64,000 bases of DNA from Symsagittifera roscoffensis (Eukaryota > Xenacoelomorpha > Acoela > Convolutidae), in NCBI RefSeq assembly GCF_963678635.1, contig NC_087071.1, positions 33,699,548 to 33,763,547 of the forward strand, read 5' to 3'. Shown here one piece after another: positions 46,817 to 58,955 of the stretch (positions are counted from its first letter, which is position 1; the number at the start of each line of letters is the position of its first letter). A program made the translations under genes and the position numbers. The notes under the pieces are model-generated. The model saw nothing but the letters and a program-made list of their open reading frames with translations. It was not told the DNA's origin and searched no databases.

Positions 46817-48963
46817 TTGTTATTTTTTTTAAGAAGGATTAAGCGAAGGAGGAATCAGCTGAGCGCAAAAACCTCAGCTTTTTTTGATTTGTTTGAAATT
46901 ATTGAGGAGGATTAAGCAATGAGCGTTAAACTTTCAATGCTTTGCTTCTGGTTTAATTGAAAGATGAGAATTAAGCGTTGACAGTGAAAATTTCAGCATT
47001 TTTATGTGATGAGGATAATTTAGCGAAGAGCATGAAATCTCGGCGTTTTTTGCCCGTTTTAAATTATTAAGAGAGTTAGGCGATGAGCGTGTAAACTTTA
47101 GCGTTTTTTTTTCTTGTTTTAAATTATTGAGGAGGATTAAGCGTAAGCGTGAAAAACTTCAGAATTTTTTTTATGTTTTATCTGATTGCAAAGGATAAAG
47201 CGATGCGCGTGAAATCTAAGCTTTTTTCTTGTTGTAAACTTTGAAGAGGATTAAGCGATGAGCAAACCTCGGTATTTCTTCTTGCTCTAATTTTTTTTAA
47301 CGAGGATTAAGCGAAAGAGGATTAAGCTGAGCGCGAAAACCTCAGCATCTTTTGATTTGTTCGAAATGAGTGAGGAGGATAAAGCAAGGAGTCTGAAAGT
47401 TTCAATCTTTTCTTTCTGGTTTTTATTGAAAGATACGTGTTGAATGTTGACAGTAAAAACTTCAACGTTTTTCTTGCTCTAAAAGATGGGGAGGATAGAG
47501 CGATGATCATTTTATTTTTTTAATGTTTTTTTTCTGATTTTAAATGATCGAGGAGGGTTATGCGACGAGCCTAAAAACTTCAGCTCTTTTCTTGTTTTAA
47601 GTTATTGTTGAGGACTAAGCGATGAGCGTGAAAATTTTAGCGTTTTCTTGTTAATTTATTTGATTGAGAAGAATTAACCGTTTTTCTTTTTTTTCAAAAG
47701 AATGGTGATGATCAAGCGATGAGCGTGAAAACTTCAGCGTTTGTTTCTTTTTTCAATTAAACGATGACTATTGAGCGATGAGCGAGAAAACTTACGCGTT
47801 GTTTCTCTTGTTTAAATGGAAAAATGGGAATTAAGCAAGGAACGTGCCTTTTTTGCCAATTTTCGCTTCATTCAATGTTTCAATGAGCTGGTTTTAGTCG
47901 CCATGCAGTGTCTTTTCCAGAAAATCTTAACAAGTTTCCTTGAACTCTTGTCTTTCTTCATATTTTGTTTTGGATTGGAAACTTGTTGCTATCACCAGAT
48001 GAGGCATTTTTTGGTTCTTTAATTTTTATATAGTCAAAACTAAAATTCAGGCGTACTCTATGTTTGCTTTGTTTCAATAGATCTAAGGAAACAAAAAAAC
48101 GAGGCAGGCATGAGGTCAACTTTTCCTGGATTTTTTATTAAATATCTGATCGAACAAACTGATAGGAGCAGAATTTTACGTCTCATTTTGTACTGAGTCT
48201 TTCTTGGTACATAATGAATCATAATCTAATGAATTCTAGTCATTCATAATCTTTTTTAGTGAATCAAGCTTGGTTCTTATTCATTTATATCCATTTATGA
48301 TATATATAAAAAAACACACAGGAAAACTGAACAAAGCGAAGTTACAATCAGGTTGCACACCCAGGTTGACCAAAAAGCTAGTCATACAAATTTCATTTTT
48401 TAGAAAAATGCTAGTCATTTCGTAGAAATGTTTATGATTAGTTATTTTTCATATATTGAAATTGTATGAGTTTTCCCATATACCAAAAACTTTGATATTT
48501 TCAAGTTTAAATTCTCAACATTTTTGGGTTGTGTTTTATATGAATCATATGGATTAAACAACATTAAGCGTGAAATATTCAGAGTTTCTTCTCATTTTTT
48601 GAATTGGTTGATGAGTATTAACCATGAGCGTGAAAACTTCATTTTTTTTCAATCGAATGATGAAGATTAAGCGATTAACGTGAAAATTTCAGCGTTTTTC
48701 CTGTTAATTTAATTGATTGAGGATGATTAAGATAATCTTATGAACTTAAGCTTTGGTTCATTTATTTTAACTGAATGATGCGGATTAAACGATGAGCATG
48801 AAAACATGAGCGTTTTTCATTTGTCGTGAAAGAATGATGATGATCAAGCGATGAAAGTGAAGGTTTCAGCTTTTTTTCTCATTTTGTTGGTTTGATGAGG
48901 ATTAAGCGATGAGCGTGAAACCTTCTGGTTTTTTTCTGTTGCTTTATTCAATGTTTCATTAAG

Positions 48964-49414
48964 CAACTTTTGGTCGCCTTGCGCTGTCTTTTCCAGAAAA
49001 TTGTAACAACTTTCATTGAATTCGTCTCTTTCTTTAAGTCATGTTATCAAGTGGAAGTTTTGTTGCTATCACCAGATGCAGCATTTTTGGTTTTTTCTTT
49101 TTTTTTAATTGTCAAAATTAGGTTCAGGTCTACTCTATTTTTGCTTTGTTTCAATAGATCTAGGGAAACAAAAAAACTAGGCAAGCATGAGGTTTTTTTT
49201 TTATAAAAATGTCTGATCGAACAAACTGATAGGAGCTCAATTTTAGGTTCCACTTTGTAGTGAATCTTGCTTGGTAAATAATGAGTCATATCCATTGAAA
49301 TCTAATCATTCATAATCGTTTATGGTGAAAAAAGCGTGGTTCTTTATCATTCATATATGATATTCAAAAAAGAGAGAAAAACTCAACACGAGCGAAGTTA
49401 CAATTAGATTGCAT
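48964..49414 (+). repeat. Family Y repeat, diverged subtype (copy 3)
   Basis: Same landmarks as copy 1 but diverged: GCGCTGTCTTTTCCAGAAAA, ATCACCAGATGCAGC, AATAGATCTAGGGAAAC, ACTGATAGGAGCTC. Direct counterparts are at 50636-51093 (copy 5) and 54181-54630 (copy 7). It is followed at once by CCCGGGTTGACC of a P element. Confidence 0.6.
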
Positions 49415-50059
49415 TCCCGGGTTGACCAAAAATGCTATTGATACAACTGTCATCATGGAAAAATTCTAATCATACACTTTGCATGCAATTCAATTTACAA
49501 AAAATTGTATGAAGGAACTATGGTTAATTTTTTTTCATAAATGGAAACTGTGTGACTGGCATTTTTCGATAAACCAAAAAGCTTGGTTTTTATTTGAGTT
49601 AACGTTCTAAAATTTTTTCGGTGGTGTTTTAATTAAATCATGAGGATTAAGCAACAATGAGCGAGAAGTTCTCAGCGTTTTTCTCTTTTTTAATTGATTG
49701 ATGAGGATTAAACAAGGAGAGTGATCTTTTCAGTTTTTTTCTTGTTTTTATTTGTTTGAAAAGGGTTAATTGATGAGCGTGAATTCTTCAGCTTTTTTAA
49801 TGTTAGAAGTAGTGATTGAAAAAGGATTAAGCGATGATCCTAAAAACTTCAGCATTTCTTCTAATTTAATTGAATGATGAGGATTAAGCGATAAGCGTGA
49901 CAACTTCAGCGTTTTTTTTCTTGTTTCAATTGAATGATGAGTCTGGAGCAATGAGCGTGAAAACCTCAGGGTTGTTTCTCTTGTTTAAATGGAAAGATGG
50001 GGGTTAAGCGATAAACGTGCCAACTTCTGGGTTTAGCTCTTGCTTTATCCATTATTCAT

Positions 50060-50500
50060 AAAGCTTGTTTTGGTAACATTGCGGTGTCTTCTTCAGAAAA
50101 AGTAACAATTTTCGTTATACTAGTCTTTTTCCTTAAGTGATGTTATGAAATGGAAATTTGTTGCTATCACAAGATGAGGCATTTTTTGGTTTTTTCTTTT
50201 TTCAATAGTTTAATATAAATTTCAGGCGTAATCTCTTTTTATTGTGTTTCGATAGTTTTAAGGAAACAAAAAAATCGAGGCAAGCATGCGGTCAAGTTTA
50301 CTTCAAATTTTTATTCAAAAAATGCCTGACCGAACAAACTGATAGGAGCAAAATTTTAAATTGGACTTTGTAGTGAATCATGCTTGGCTCATAATCATTC
50401 ATAATCCATATAGGAAAATAAAAATAAACATCAGAAAACATGCATAGTTTGGCCTGCAGTGCACAGTTTGGCCTCGTAATGACTGCTAAGCTTGGTATTT
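50060..50500 (+). repeat. Family Y repeat, third subtype (copy 4)
   Basis: Begins GGTAACATTGCGGTGTCTTC, keeps TTGCTATCACAAGATGAGGC and AACAAACTGATAGGAGC, and ends in CAGTTTGGCCTCGTAATG (50464-50481) before CTCGGGTTCACC. Counterpart in unit 2 at about 55280-55717. Confidence 0.55.
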
Positions 50501-51260
50501 TCTCGGGTTCACCAAAAATGCTAGTCATACATTTTTCTTACAATTCAAGAAGTACAGAAAAATGCGTGAAAGGTCTTTGATAAGTGGTTTTTCATATAGA
50601 GAAATTGTGCGACCATTGTTTTTCCTATATGGAAAAACTTTTGGTCGCCTTGCGGTGTCTTTTCCAGAAAAATGTAACAACTTTCATTGAATTCGTCTCT
50701 TTCTCTAAGTCATGTTATCAAGTGAAAGTTTTGTTGCTGTCACCAGATGTAGCATTTTTCGTTTTTTCTTTTTTTTTAATTGTCAAAATTAGGTTCAGGT
50801 CTACTCTATTTTTGCTTTGGTTCAATAGATCTAGGGAAACAAAAAAACTGGGCAAGCATGAGGTCTTTTTTTATAAAAATGTCTGATCGAACAAACTGAT
50901 AGGAGCTCAATTTTAGGTTCCACTTTGTAGTGAATCTTGCTTGGTAAATAATGAGTCATAATCCATTGAAATCTAATCATTCATAATCATTTATGGTGAA
51001 AAAAGCGTGGTTCTTTATCATTCATATTCATATATGATTTTCAAAAAAAAAGAGAAAAACTCAACAAGAGCGAAGTTACAATTAGATTGCATTCCCGGGT
51101 TGACCAAAAATGCTATTGATACAACTGTCATCATGGAAAATTTCTTATCATACACTTCGCATGCAATTCAACATACAAAAAATTGTATGAAGGAACTATG
51201 GTTAATTTCTTTTCATATATTGAAACTGTGTGACTGGCATTTTTCGATAAACCAAAAAAC
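50323..51260. repeat. 936-bp internal tandem duplication of unit 1
   Basis: CCTGACCGAACAAACTGA at 50326 recurs at 51262, and GTAATGACTGC at about 50478 recurs at about 51414, both 936 bp on. The first copy runs through a family Y copy of the 48.97-kb subtype before the second begins. Unit 2 carries only one copy of this stretch. Confidence 0.75.
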
Positions 51261-51437
51261 CTGACCGAACAAACTGAAAAGATCAAATTTTTAAATTGGG
51301 CTTTGTAGTAAATCATGCTTGGCTCATAATCATTCATATTCCATTTAGGAAAATAAAAATTAAACGGCGGAAAACATGCATAGTTTGGCCTGCAGCGCAC
51401 AGTTTGGCCTCGTAATGACTGCAAAGCTTGGTATTTT

Positions 51438-52039
51438 CCCGGGTTCACCAAAAATGCTAGTCATACATTTTTCATACAGTTCAAGAAGTACAGAAAATTG
51501 CATGAAAGGTCTTTGATAAGTGATTTTTCATATATGGAAATTGTGCGACCATAGTTTTTCCTATATGGAAAAACTTTTGGTTGTGTTCGTAACAGAACAC
51601 AAGTGACTGAAACCTTGGTTACTCAAACGTAGAGGAACCAAAGGTTTGACCGTCTTGCATTAAAATTACATTGGAAACGGCTTGAATAATCTAATTATGT
51701 CTTACACAAATAATATAACACAAACAATTTTTCAAACTTTTTTCTGATTTTTTTCAAAAAATTTGATCAAACGTTAAATCAGACATTGATCAATGCATAC
51801 ATAAACATGCCATACAAAAGAAAGAGGAGTTTTTACTGCTTAGGGGCTAGGTTATTAGGCGATAAAGAAAAAACGCATTTTTAATGTATCCAGGATTACG
51901 TAATGCACACAAAAAAACTTAAATTTTCCAGAAAAAAATTAGCTTGGGAAAAAAATTGTTTTAGTACAAAATTCGATTTGTGCTTGAAAAAACAATACAA
52001 ATAAGTTTTGGGGGCAATTTCAAAATTACTTGATGTCAC
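51438..52039. mobile_element. TIR element P, truncated copy at end of unit 1
   Basis: Starts CCCGGGTTCACCAAAAATGC and contains GGTTGTGTTCGTAACAGAAC and GTTACTCAAACGTAGAGGAACC, the complements of inner parts of the 22997-23918 copy. It is cut at 52039 by the unit junction; the longer version is at 55718-56784. Confidence 0.65.
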
Positions 52040-55000
52040 TTGTTATTTTTTTTAAGAAGGATTAAGCGAAGGAGGAATCAGCTGAGCGCAAAAACCTCAG
52101 CTTTTTTTGATTTGTTTGAAATTATTAAGCAATGAGCGTTAAACTTTCAATGCTTTGCTTCTGGTTTAATTGAAAGATGAGAATTAAGCGTTGACAGTGA
52201 AAATTTCAGCATTTTTATGTGATGAGGATAATTTAGCGAAGAGCATGAAATCTCGGCGTTTTTTGCCCGTTTTAAATTATTAAGAGAGTTAGGCGATGAG
52301 CGTGTAAACTTTAGCGTTTTTTTTTCTTGTTTTAAATTATTGAGGAGGATTAAGCGTAAGCGTGAAAAACTTCAGAATTTTTTTTATGTTTTATCTGATT
52401 GCAAAGGATAAAGCGATGCGCGTGAAATCTAAGCTTTTTTCTTGTTGTAAACTTTGAAGAGGATTAAGCGATGAGCAAACCTCGGTATTTCTTCTTGCTC
52501 TAATTTTTTTTAACGAGGATTAAGCGAAAGAGGATTAAGCTGAGCGCGAAAACCTCAGCATCTTTTGATTTGTTCGAAATGAGTGAGGAGGATAAAGCAA
52601 GGAGTCTGAAAGTTTCAATCTTTTCTTTCTGGTTTTTATTGAAAGATACGTGTTGAATGTTGACAGTAAAAACTTCAACGTTTTTCTTGCTCTAAAAGAT
52701 GGGGAGGATAGAGCGATGATCATTTTATTTTTTTAATGTTTTTTTTCTGATTTTAAATGATCGAGGAGGGTTATGCGACGAGCCTAAAAACTTCAGCTCT
52801 TTTCTTGTTTTAAGTTATTGTTGAGGACTAAGCGATGAGCGTGAAAATTTTAGCGTTTTCTTGTTAATTTATTTGATTGAGAAGAATTAACCGTTTTTCT
52901 TTTTTTTCAAAAGAATGGTGATGATCAAGCGATGAGCGTGAAAACTTCAGCGTTTGTTTCTTTTTTCAATTAAACGATGACTATTGAGCGATGAGCGAGA
53001 AAACTTACGCGTTGTTTCTCTTGTTTAAATGGAAAAATGGGAATTAAGCAAGGAACGTGCCTTTTTTTGCCAATTTTCGCTTCATTCAATGTTTCAATGA
53101 GCTGGTTTTAGTCGCCTTGCAGTGTCTTTTCCAGAAAATCTTAACAAGTTTCCTTGAACTCTTGTCTTTCTTCATATTTTGTTTTGGATTGGAAACTTGT
53201 TGCTATCACCAGATGAGGCATTTTTTGGTTCTTTAATTTTTATATAGTCAAAACTAAAATTCAGGCGTACTCTATGTTTGCTTTGTTTCAATAGATCTAA
53301 GGAAACAAAAAAACGAGGCAGGCATGAGGTCAACTTTTCCTGGATTTTTTATTAAATATCTGATCGAACAAACTGATAGGAGCAGAATTTTACGTCTCAT
53401 TTTGTACTGAGTCTTTCTTGGTACATAATGAATCATAATCTATTCAATTCTAGTCATTCATAATCTTTTTTAGTGAATCAAGCTTGGTTCTTATTCATTT
53501 ATATCCATTTATGATATATATAAAAAAACACACAGGAAAACTGAACAAAGCGAAGTTACAATCAGGTTGCACACCCAGGTTGACCAAAAAGCTAGTCATA
53601 CAAATTTCATTTTTAGAAAAATGCTAGTCATTTCGTAGAAATGTTTATGATTAGTTATTTTTCATATATTGAAATTGTATGAGTTTTCCCATACACCAAA
53701 AACTTTGATATTTTCAAGTTTAAATTCTCAACATTTTTGGGTTGTGTTTTATATGAATCATATGGATTAAACAACATTAAGCGTGAAATATTCAGAGTTT
53801 CTTCTCATTTTTTGAATTGGTTGATGAGTATTAACCATGAGCGTGAAAACTTCATTTTTTTTTTCAATCGAATGATGAAGATTAAGCGATTAACGTGAAA
53901 ATTTCAGCGTTTTTCCTGTTAATTTAATTGATTGAGGATGATTAAGATAATCTTATGAACTTAAGCTTTGGTTCATTTATTTTAACTGAATGATGCGGAT
54001 TAAACGATGAGCATGAAAACATGAGCGTTTTTCATTTGTCGTAAAAGAATGATGATGATCAAGCGATGAAAGTGAAGGTTTCAGCTTTTTTTCTCATTTT
54101 GTTGGTTTGATGAGGATTAAGCGATGAGCGTGAAACCTTCTGGGTTTTTTCTGTTGCTTTATTCAATGTTTCATTAAGCAACTTTTGGTCGCCTTGCGCT
54201 GTCTTTTCCAGAAAATTGTAACAACTTTCATTGAATTCGTCTCTTTCTTTAAGTCATGTTATCAAGTGGAAGTTTTGTTGCTATCACCAGATGCAGCATT
54301 TTTGGTTTTTTCTTTTTTTTTAATTGTCAAAATTAGGTTCAGGTCTACTCTATTTTTGCTTTGTTTCAATAGATCTAGGGAAACAAAAAAACTAGGCAAG
54401 CATGAGGTCTTTTTTTAATAAAAATGTCTGATCGAACAAACTGATAGGAGCTCAATTTTAGGTTCCACTTTGTAGTGAATCTTGCTTGGTAAATAATGAG
54501 TCATATCCATTGAAATCTAATCATTCATAATCGTTTATGGTGAAAAAAGCGTGGTTCTTTATCATTCATATATGATATTCAAAAAAGAGAGAAAAACTCA
54601 ACACGAGCGAAGTTACAATTAGATTGCATTCCCGGGTTGACCAAAAATGCTATTGAAACAACTGTCATCATGGAAAAATTCTAATCATACACTTTGAATG
54701 CAATTCAATTTACAAAAAATTGTATGAAGGAACTATGGTTAATTTTTTTTTCATAAATGGAAACTGTGTGACTGGCATTTTTCGATAAACCAAAAAGCTT
54801 GGTTTTTATTTGAGTTAACGTTCTAAAATTTTTTGGGTGGTGTTTTAATTAAATCATGAGGATTAAGCAACAATGAGCGAGAAGTTCTCAGCGTTTTTCT
54901 CTTTTTTAATTGATTGATGAGGATTAAACAAGGAGAGTGATCTTTTCAGTTTTTTTCTTGTTTTTATTTGTTTGAAAAGGGTTAATTGATGAGCGTGAAT

Positions 55001-56319
55001 TCTTCAGCTTTTTTAATGTTAGAAGTAGTGATTGAAAAAGGATTAAGCGATGATCCTAAAAACTTCAGCATTTCTTCTAATTTAATTGAATGATGAGGAT
55101 TAAGCGATAAGCGTGACAACTTCAGCGTTTTTTTTCTTGTTTCAATTGAATGATGAGTCTGGAGCAATGAGCGTGAAAACCTCAGGGTTGTTTCTCTTGT
55201 TTAAATGGAAAGATGGGGGTTAAGCGATAAACGTGCCAACTTCTGGGTTTAGCTCTTGCTTTATCCATTATTCATAAAGCTTGTTTTGGTAACATTGCGG
55301 TGTCTTCTTCAGAAAAAGTAACAATTTTCGTTATACTAGTCTTTTTCCTTAAGTGATGTTATGAAATGGAAATTTGTTGCTATCACAAGATGAGGCATTT
55401 TTTGGTTTTTTCTTTTTTCAATAGTTTAATATAAATTTCAGGCGTAATCTCTTTTTATTGTGTTTCGATAGTTTTAAGGAAACAAAAAAATCGAGGCAAG
55501 CATGCGGTCAACTTTACTTCAAATTTTTATTCAAAAAATGCCTGACCGAACAAACTGATAGGAGCAAAATTTTAAATTGGACTTTGTAGTGAATCATGCT
55601 TGGCTCATAATCATTCATAATCCATATAGGAAAATAAAAATAAACATCAGAAAACATGCATAGTTTGGCCTGCAGTGCACAGTTTGGCCTCGTAATGACT
55701 GCAAAGCTTGGTATTTTCCCGGGTTCACCAAAAATGCTAGTCATACATTTTTCATACAGTTCAAGAAGTACAGAAAATTGCATGAAAGGTCTTTGATAAG
55801 TGATTTTTCATATATGGAAATTGTGCGACCATAGTTTTTCCTATATGGAAAAACTTTTGGTTGTGTTCGTAACAGAACACAAGTGACTGAAACCTTGGTT
55901 ACTCAAACGTAGAGGAACCAAAGGTTTGACCGTCTTGCATTAAAATTGCATTGGAAACGGCTTGAATAATCTAATTATGTCTTACACAAATAATATAACA
56001 CAAACAATTTTTCAAACTTTTTTCTGATTTTTTTCAAAAAATTTGATCAAACGTTAAATCAGACATTGATCAAGGCATACATAAACATGCCATACAAAAG
56101 AAAGAGGAGTTTTTACTGCTTAGGGGCTAGGTTATTAGGCGATAAAGAAAAAACGCATTTTTAATGTATCCAGGATTACGTAATGCACACAAAAAAACTT
56201 AAATTTTCCAGAAAAAAATTAGCTTGGGAAAAAAATTGTTTTAGTACAAAATTCGATTTGTGCTTGAAAAAACAATACAAATAAGTTTTGGGGGCAATTT
56301 CAAAATTACTTGATGTCAC
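52040..56319. repeat. Segmental tandem duplication, unit 2 (4280 bp)
   Basis: Starts at TTGTTATTTTTTTTAAGAAG, abutting GTCAC of unit 1, and ends at TTACTTGATGTCAC. After this the original element sequence goes on (CATCAAAAACTACTGATC), so 52039/52040 is the duplication junction. It contains family Y copies 6-8 (about 53095, 54181, 55280). It lacks 936 bp present in unit 1 and about 10 bp near 52125. Confidence 0.85.
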
Positions 56320-56784
56320 CATCAAAAACTACTGATCATATAATTTCCATGTATGGAAATTGTATGATTAATTTTTTTTTGACAAAAAGTTTTCTTTTTT
56401 TAGTACGATGCACCGAATATTTTGTCAAAGCAAGAAAAAAATACGATTTTACCATCTTAGCAAAATATATGAAATAAGTATGCCCGGGATGACCGAAACT
56501 TCTAATCATACAATTCCCATATATGAGAAACTTCTTGTCATACAATTCCATACAAGGCCATACGTACAAAAAATTGTATGAAATCTCTATGATAAACATT
56601 TTTCCATAAATGAAAATTGTATGATAGGTGTTTTTCCATAAACCAAAAAGTTTGATTTTTTCTTTATAAATTTATTTCTGTAAAATTTTCGGTTGTGTTT
56701 GCCATCATGATCAGTATGTTTTTCATAGACTTAGTTTATGGAATTGTAGTATTAGTAATTTTGGTCTATGGAGTTCAACCCGAG
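55718..56784. mobile_element. TIR element P, near-complete copy (~1067 bp)
   Basis: Starts CCCGGGTTCACC and ends GGTCTATGGAGTTCAACCCGAG, whose complement matches the left end of the 22997-23918 copy (TTGACCTCCATAGACC). The two copies are therefore inverted relative to each other. A second CCCGGGATGACC start lies inside at about 56483, which suggests a partial element nested within it. No transposase frame. Confidence 0.6.
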
Positions 56785-57411
56785 CAACCATAGGTAAAAA
56801 CTCATACTCAATCCGATTACTTCGAAACCTAAGACTTGTGGCTTCTGTAAAGAAACGATCTGTTTCTCATTTGAAGTTATAAACAAATGTTTTTCAGACA
56901 AATTCAAAATCAATTAACTGTTCAGCTATTTGATGTTTGATATTACAAGCTTTGGTTGGAAATAATAGTCGTAGAAACACAACGCTAATTAACACAGACT
57001 GCAACAAAATTTAAATTATATCAAATGGCTTTGCCTGTTGCGTTTGATTACTTCTTGTAGCTTTGTATGATTGCTGTGTTTTTTCTGGTTCACGAAAACT
57101 CTTTTATTCATTTAGCTATTTTTGGCCAGAAGTAAAGGTTTTTAAGGAAATCTCTGCTTCATTCAAAGACAGCTTTAAAAAATTTGGGCATTTTTACGTA
57201 TTTAAAAATTTTTTTAGTTTTTTTCGTCCAAAATTAAGAACTTTTTCGGTGCGCGGCCGTTTTGTTTTAAGCTAATAAATTGCGACAGCTGTATTTCGTG
57301 CTCAATTTCATTTTTTCGAGCTTTGCTTTTGCTAAATTTGTGACTTGAACAAATTTTTTGTCTGTTTTTTTTTCTGAAATTTGTAAACATTCTTCAGAGA
57401 AAATGAATTAC
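56785..57411. other. AT-rich stretch, 5' end of the putative giant intron
   Basis: No gene. A 70-codon Phe-rich frame at 57063-57275 is likely chance. Confidence 0.45.
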
Positions 57412-57685
57412 CTGGAAGATGAGCTATGCAATGAGCAGCCGTAATGACCCAGTACGGTTCCAAAATCCCTGCCCCGCAATATGTTTCAAAATTACTATGG
57501 GCAAGAGAAACGAAAAAATCCCGACCAAATGGCGTATTGAAACCATTCACAATATACGAGCTAACCTCAGTTTTGATATTGTGTGTAATATTTTCCTGAT
57601 ATTGATAGGACGATCTTGATTGACACTGACTGATCATTGATAACATTAGAAGAAAATTGAATTGATGGAAATTGAATGTCGGCAT
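57412..57685 (-). CDS. Serine protease homologue, first coding exon (signal peptide, IVNG, TAAHC)
   Basis: Chymotrypsin-fold N-terminal exon. From ATG 57685 the protein starts with a signal peptide (MPTFNFHQFNFLLMLSMISQ), then a short propeptide, the mature start SYIVNGF, the Cys42 block (YCGAGILEPYWVITAAHC) with His57 and Cys58, and AHLP. The donor G|GTAATT at 57411 is canonical and phase 1. An upstream in-frame ATG at 57787 would add 34 residues before the signal peptide, so 57685 is the better start. There is no Arg or Lys just before IVNG (EVSSY), so normal tryptic activation is not expected. No matching downstream exon exists on the minus strand until 11481, where one fits in phase. Strong as family; the long join is inference. 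Confidence 0.8.
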
Positions 57686-57787
57686 TTTACTGAACTCCCA
57701 AAACCGAATTTTGAACAAGTAATCAAACTTCTCGATGATTAACCAACCATGACTATTCCATATAAGGAAGTGCATGAAGTTGTTCAT

Positions 57788-58740
57788 GGGAATTCAGCAA
57801 ACAAGTTCGCAAACAAGTTCGCAAAGTAACCAGTCGCAAACTGTAGTTTCGCAGGTTACAACGATCGAAAGAAAGGTTAGGTGTGATGTTTATTCAATAA
57901 GTGAGATCAGAAACAAAACTCATGTTTCAAAGATATCAACCATAAACTAAGAACTCTTCACATAAATAATACATCTTGGAACGGAATAAAAAAGAGTTTC
58001 AAACCAGAAATTATAAAACAAATTTGCATAATGAACAGACATTTCATACCGATTTTATATTGAGTTTCTCAATTTTCTCGGTAATCAAGTGTACAAGTAA
58101 ACTGAAAATGCAACTATAATGAATGCTTTTCAGGTGATTTTTCTTGGCGTAGTGAGTTCTGAAAAACAACAATGAAATTCGGTAAAATGCGACCGTTTTG
58201 CAGCAAAAGCTAGTTCTGCGTAGAAATTTACATTCTTTTTGTATATTTTGTTCATAATATAAGGAGCACTCATTATATAAAGTCTAGAAAACGCTTTTGA
58301 AGAACATTCATAAATCTTAAACTTATAACCCGAATTCAGCTCGCTGAAACACTGACAAAAATGTTTCTTATTTGAACGATTTTGTTAAATGTCATCAATT
58401 TATGAAAAAGTTTCATGAAATTTTTGAGGCTTAAAATTGACCTTTCAGCCTTTTTTTAGCAAAATAGTTTTTTTAGCGAAATATTTAATTGAAACATTGA
58501 AATTTTGATGAAATAGAGGATAAACATAATTTTGTTTTTTCACAGAATTGTTACAGATTACATATCATTTTTTACTGGCTTCTTACTGTACAAAATTGAT
58601 AATTTAAGAACAAAAATTGATTTAGTTTCAGTAAAAAAAAAATTCGTATCTGTACATAATCATTAAATGCACACAAACGAATCGAAGACAGATTGTTTTC
58701 TTTTTTAACTGATGCTTTTAAAACACAAAAAAAAATTAGT
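57788..58740. other. Upstream of the protease exon; no gene seen
   Basis: CAAACAAGTTCG is tandemly repeated at about 57799-57822. No clear TATA element was identified for the minus-strand gene. The rest is AT-rich with no ORF. Confidence 0.4.
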
Positions 58741-58745
58741 TTCTT

Positions 58746-58900
58746 CTAATATTTGTACTTCGAAAAGTCGACCAACTTGGACAAAACAGTAAATGTTCTG
58801 CTCTCCTCGATATGCGTTATAGTCGTCCCGACCAAACAGATTATGCCCCCGCCGTGACGAAAACTCTTTTTTTTGTAAATCAATTTTTGTTGCTTTTGTA
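58746..58900 (-). pseudogene. Possible serine-protease-like exon fragment
   Basis: One minus-strand frame reads ICLVGTTITHIEESRTFTVL, then SKLVDFSKYKY and a stop. This resembles the S1 strand between His57 and Asp102 (xxVGxTxxxxEExxxFxVxxxxxHxxY). A neighbouring frame, GRDDYNAYRGEQNIYCFVQV, also resembles that region, so the evidence is ambiguous. If real, it is a piece of a second protease copy upstream of the first. Low confidence. Confidence 0.2.
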
Positions 58901-58955
58901 CAGGTTTCAGGTTTGGAAAGTTTTTTTTTGTTCTAGAAAACTTCGATGAACACAA

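Larger units (their letters stand above)
46817..52039. repeat. Segmental tandem duplication, unit 1 (5223 bp)
   Basis: Paired with 52040-56319 at an offset of about 5.22 kb, with only scattered differences. The unit contains satellite (46817-47640), family Y copies 2-5 (about 47880, 48964, 50060, 50636), partial P elements (48360, 49415, 50502, 51094, 51438) and P-element inner sequence up to TTACTTGATGTCAC at the unit end. Relative to unit 2 it has an additional 936 bp around 50.3-51.4 kb. Confidence 0.85.

Noticed and set aside
48970-49206. ORF conserved at 50584 and 54185
   Set aside because: Sequence conservation is explained by recent segmental duplication and is equally high outside the frame.
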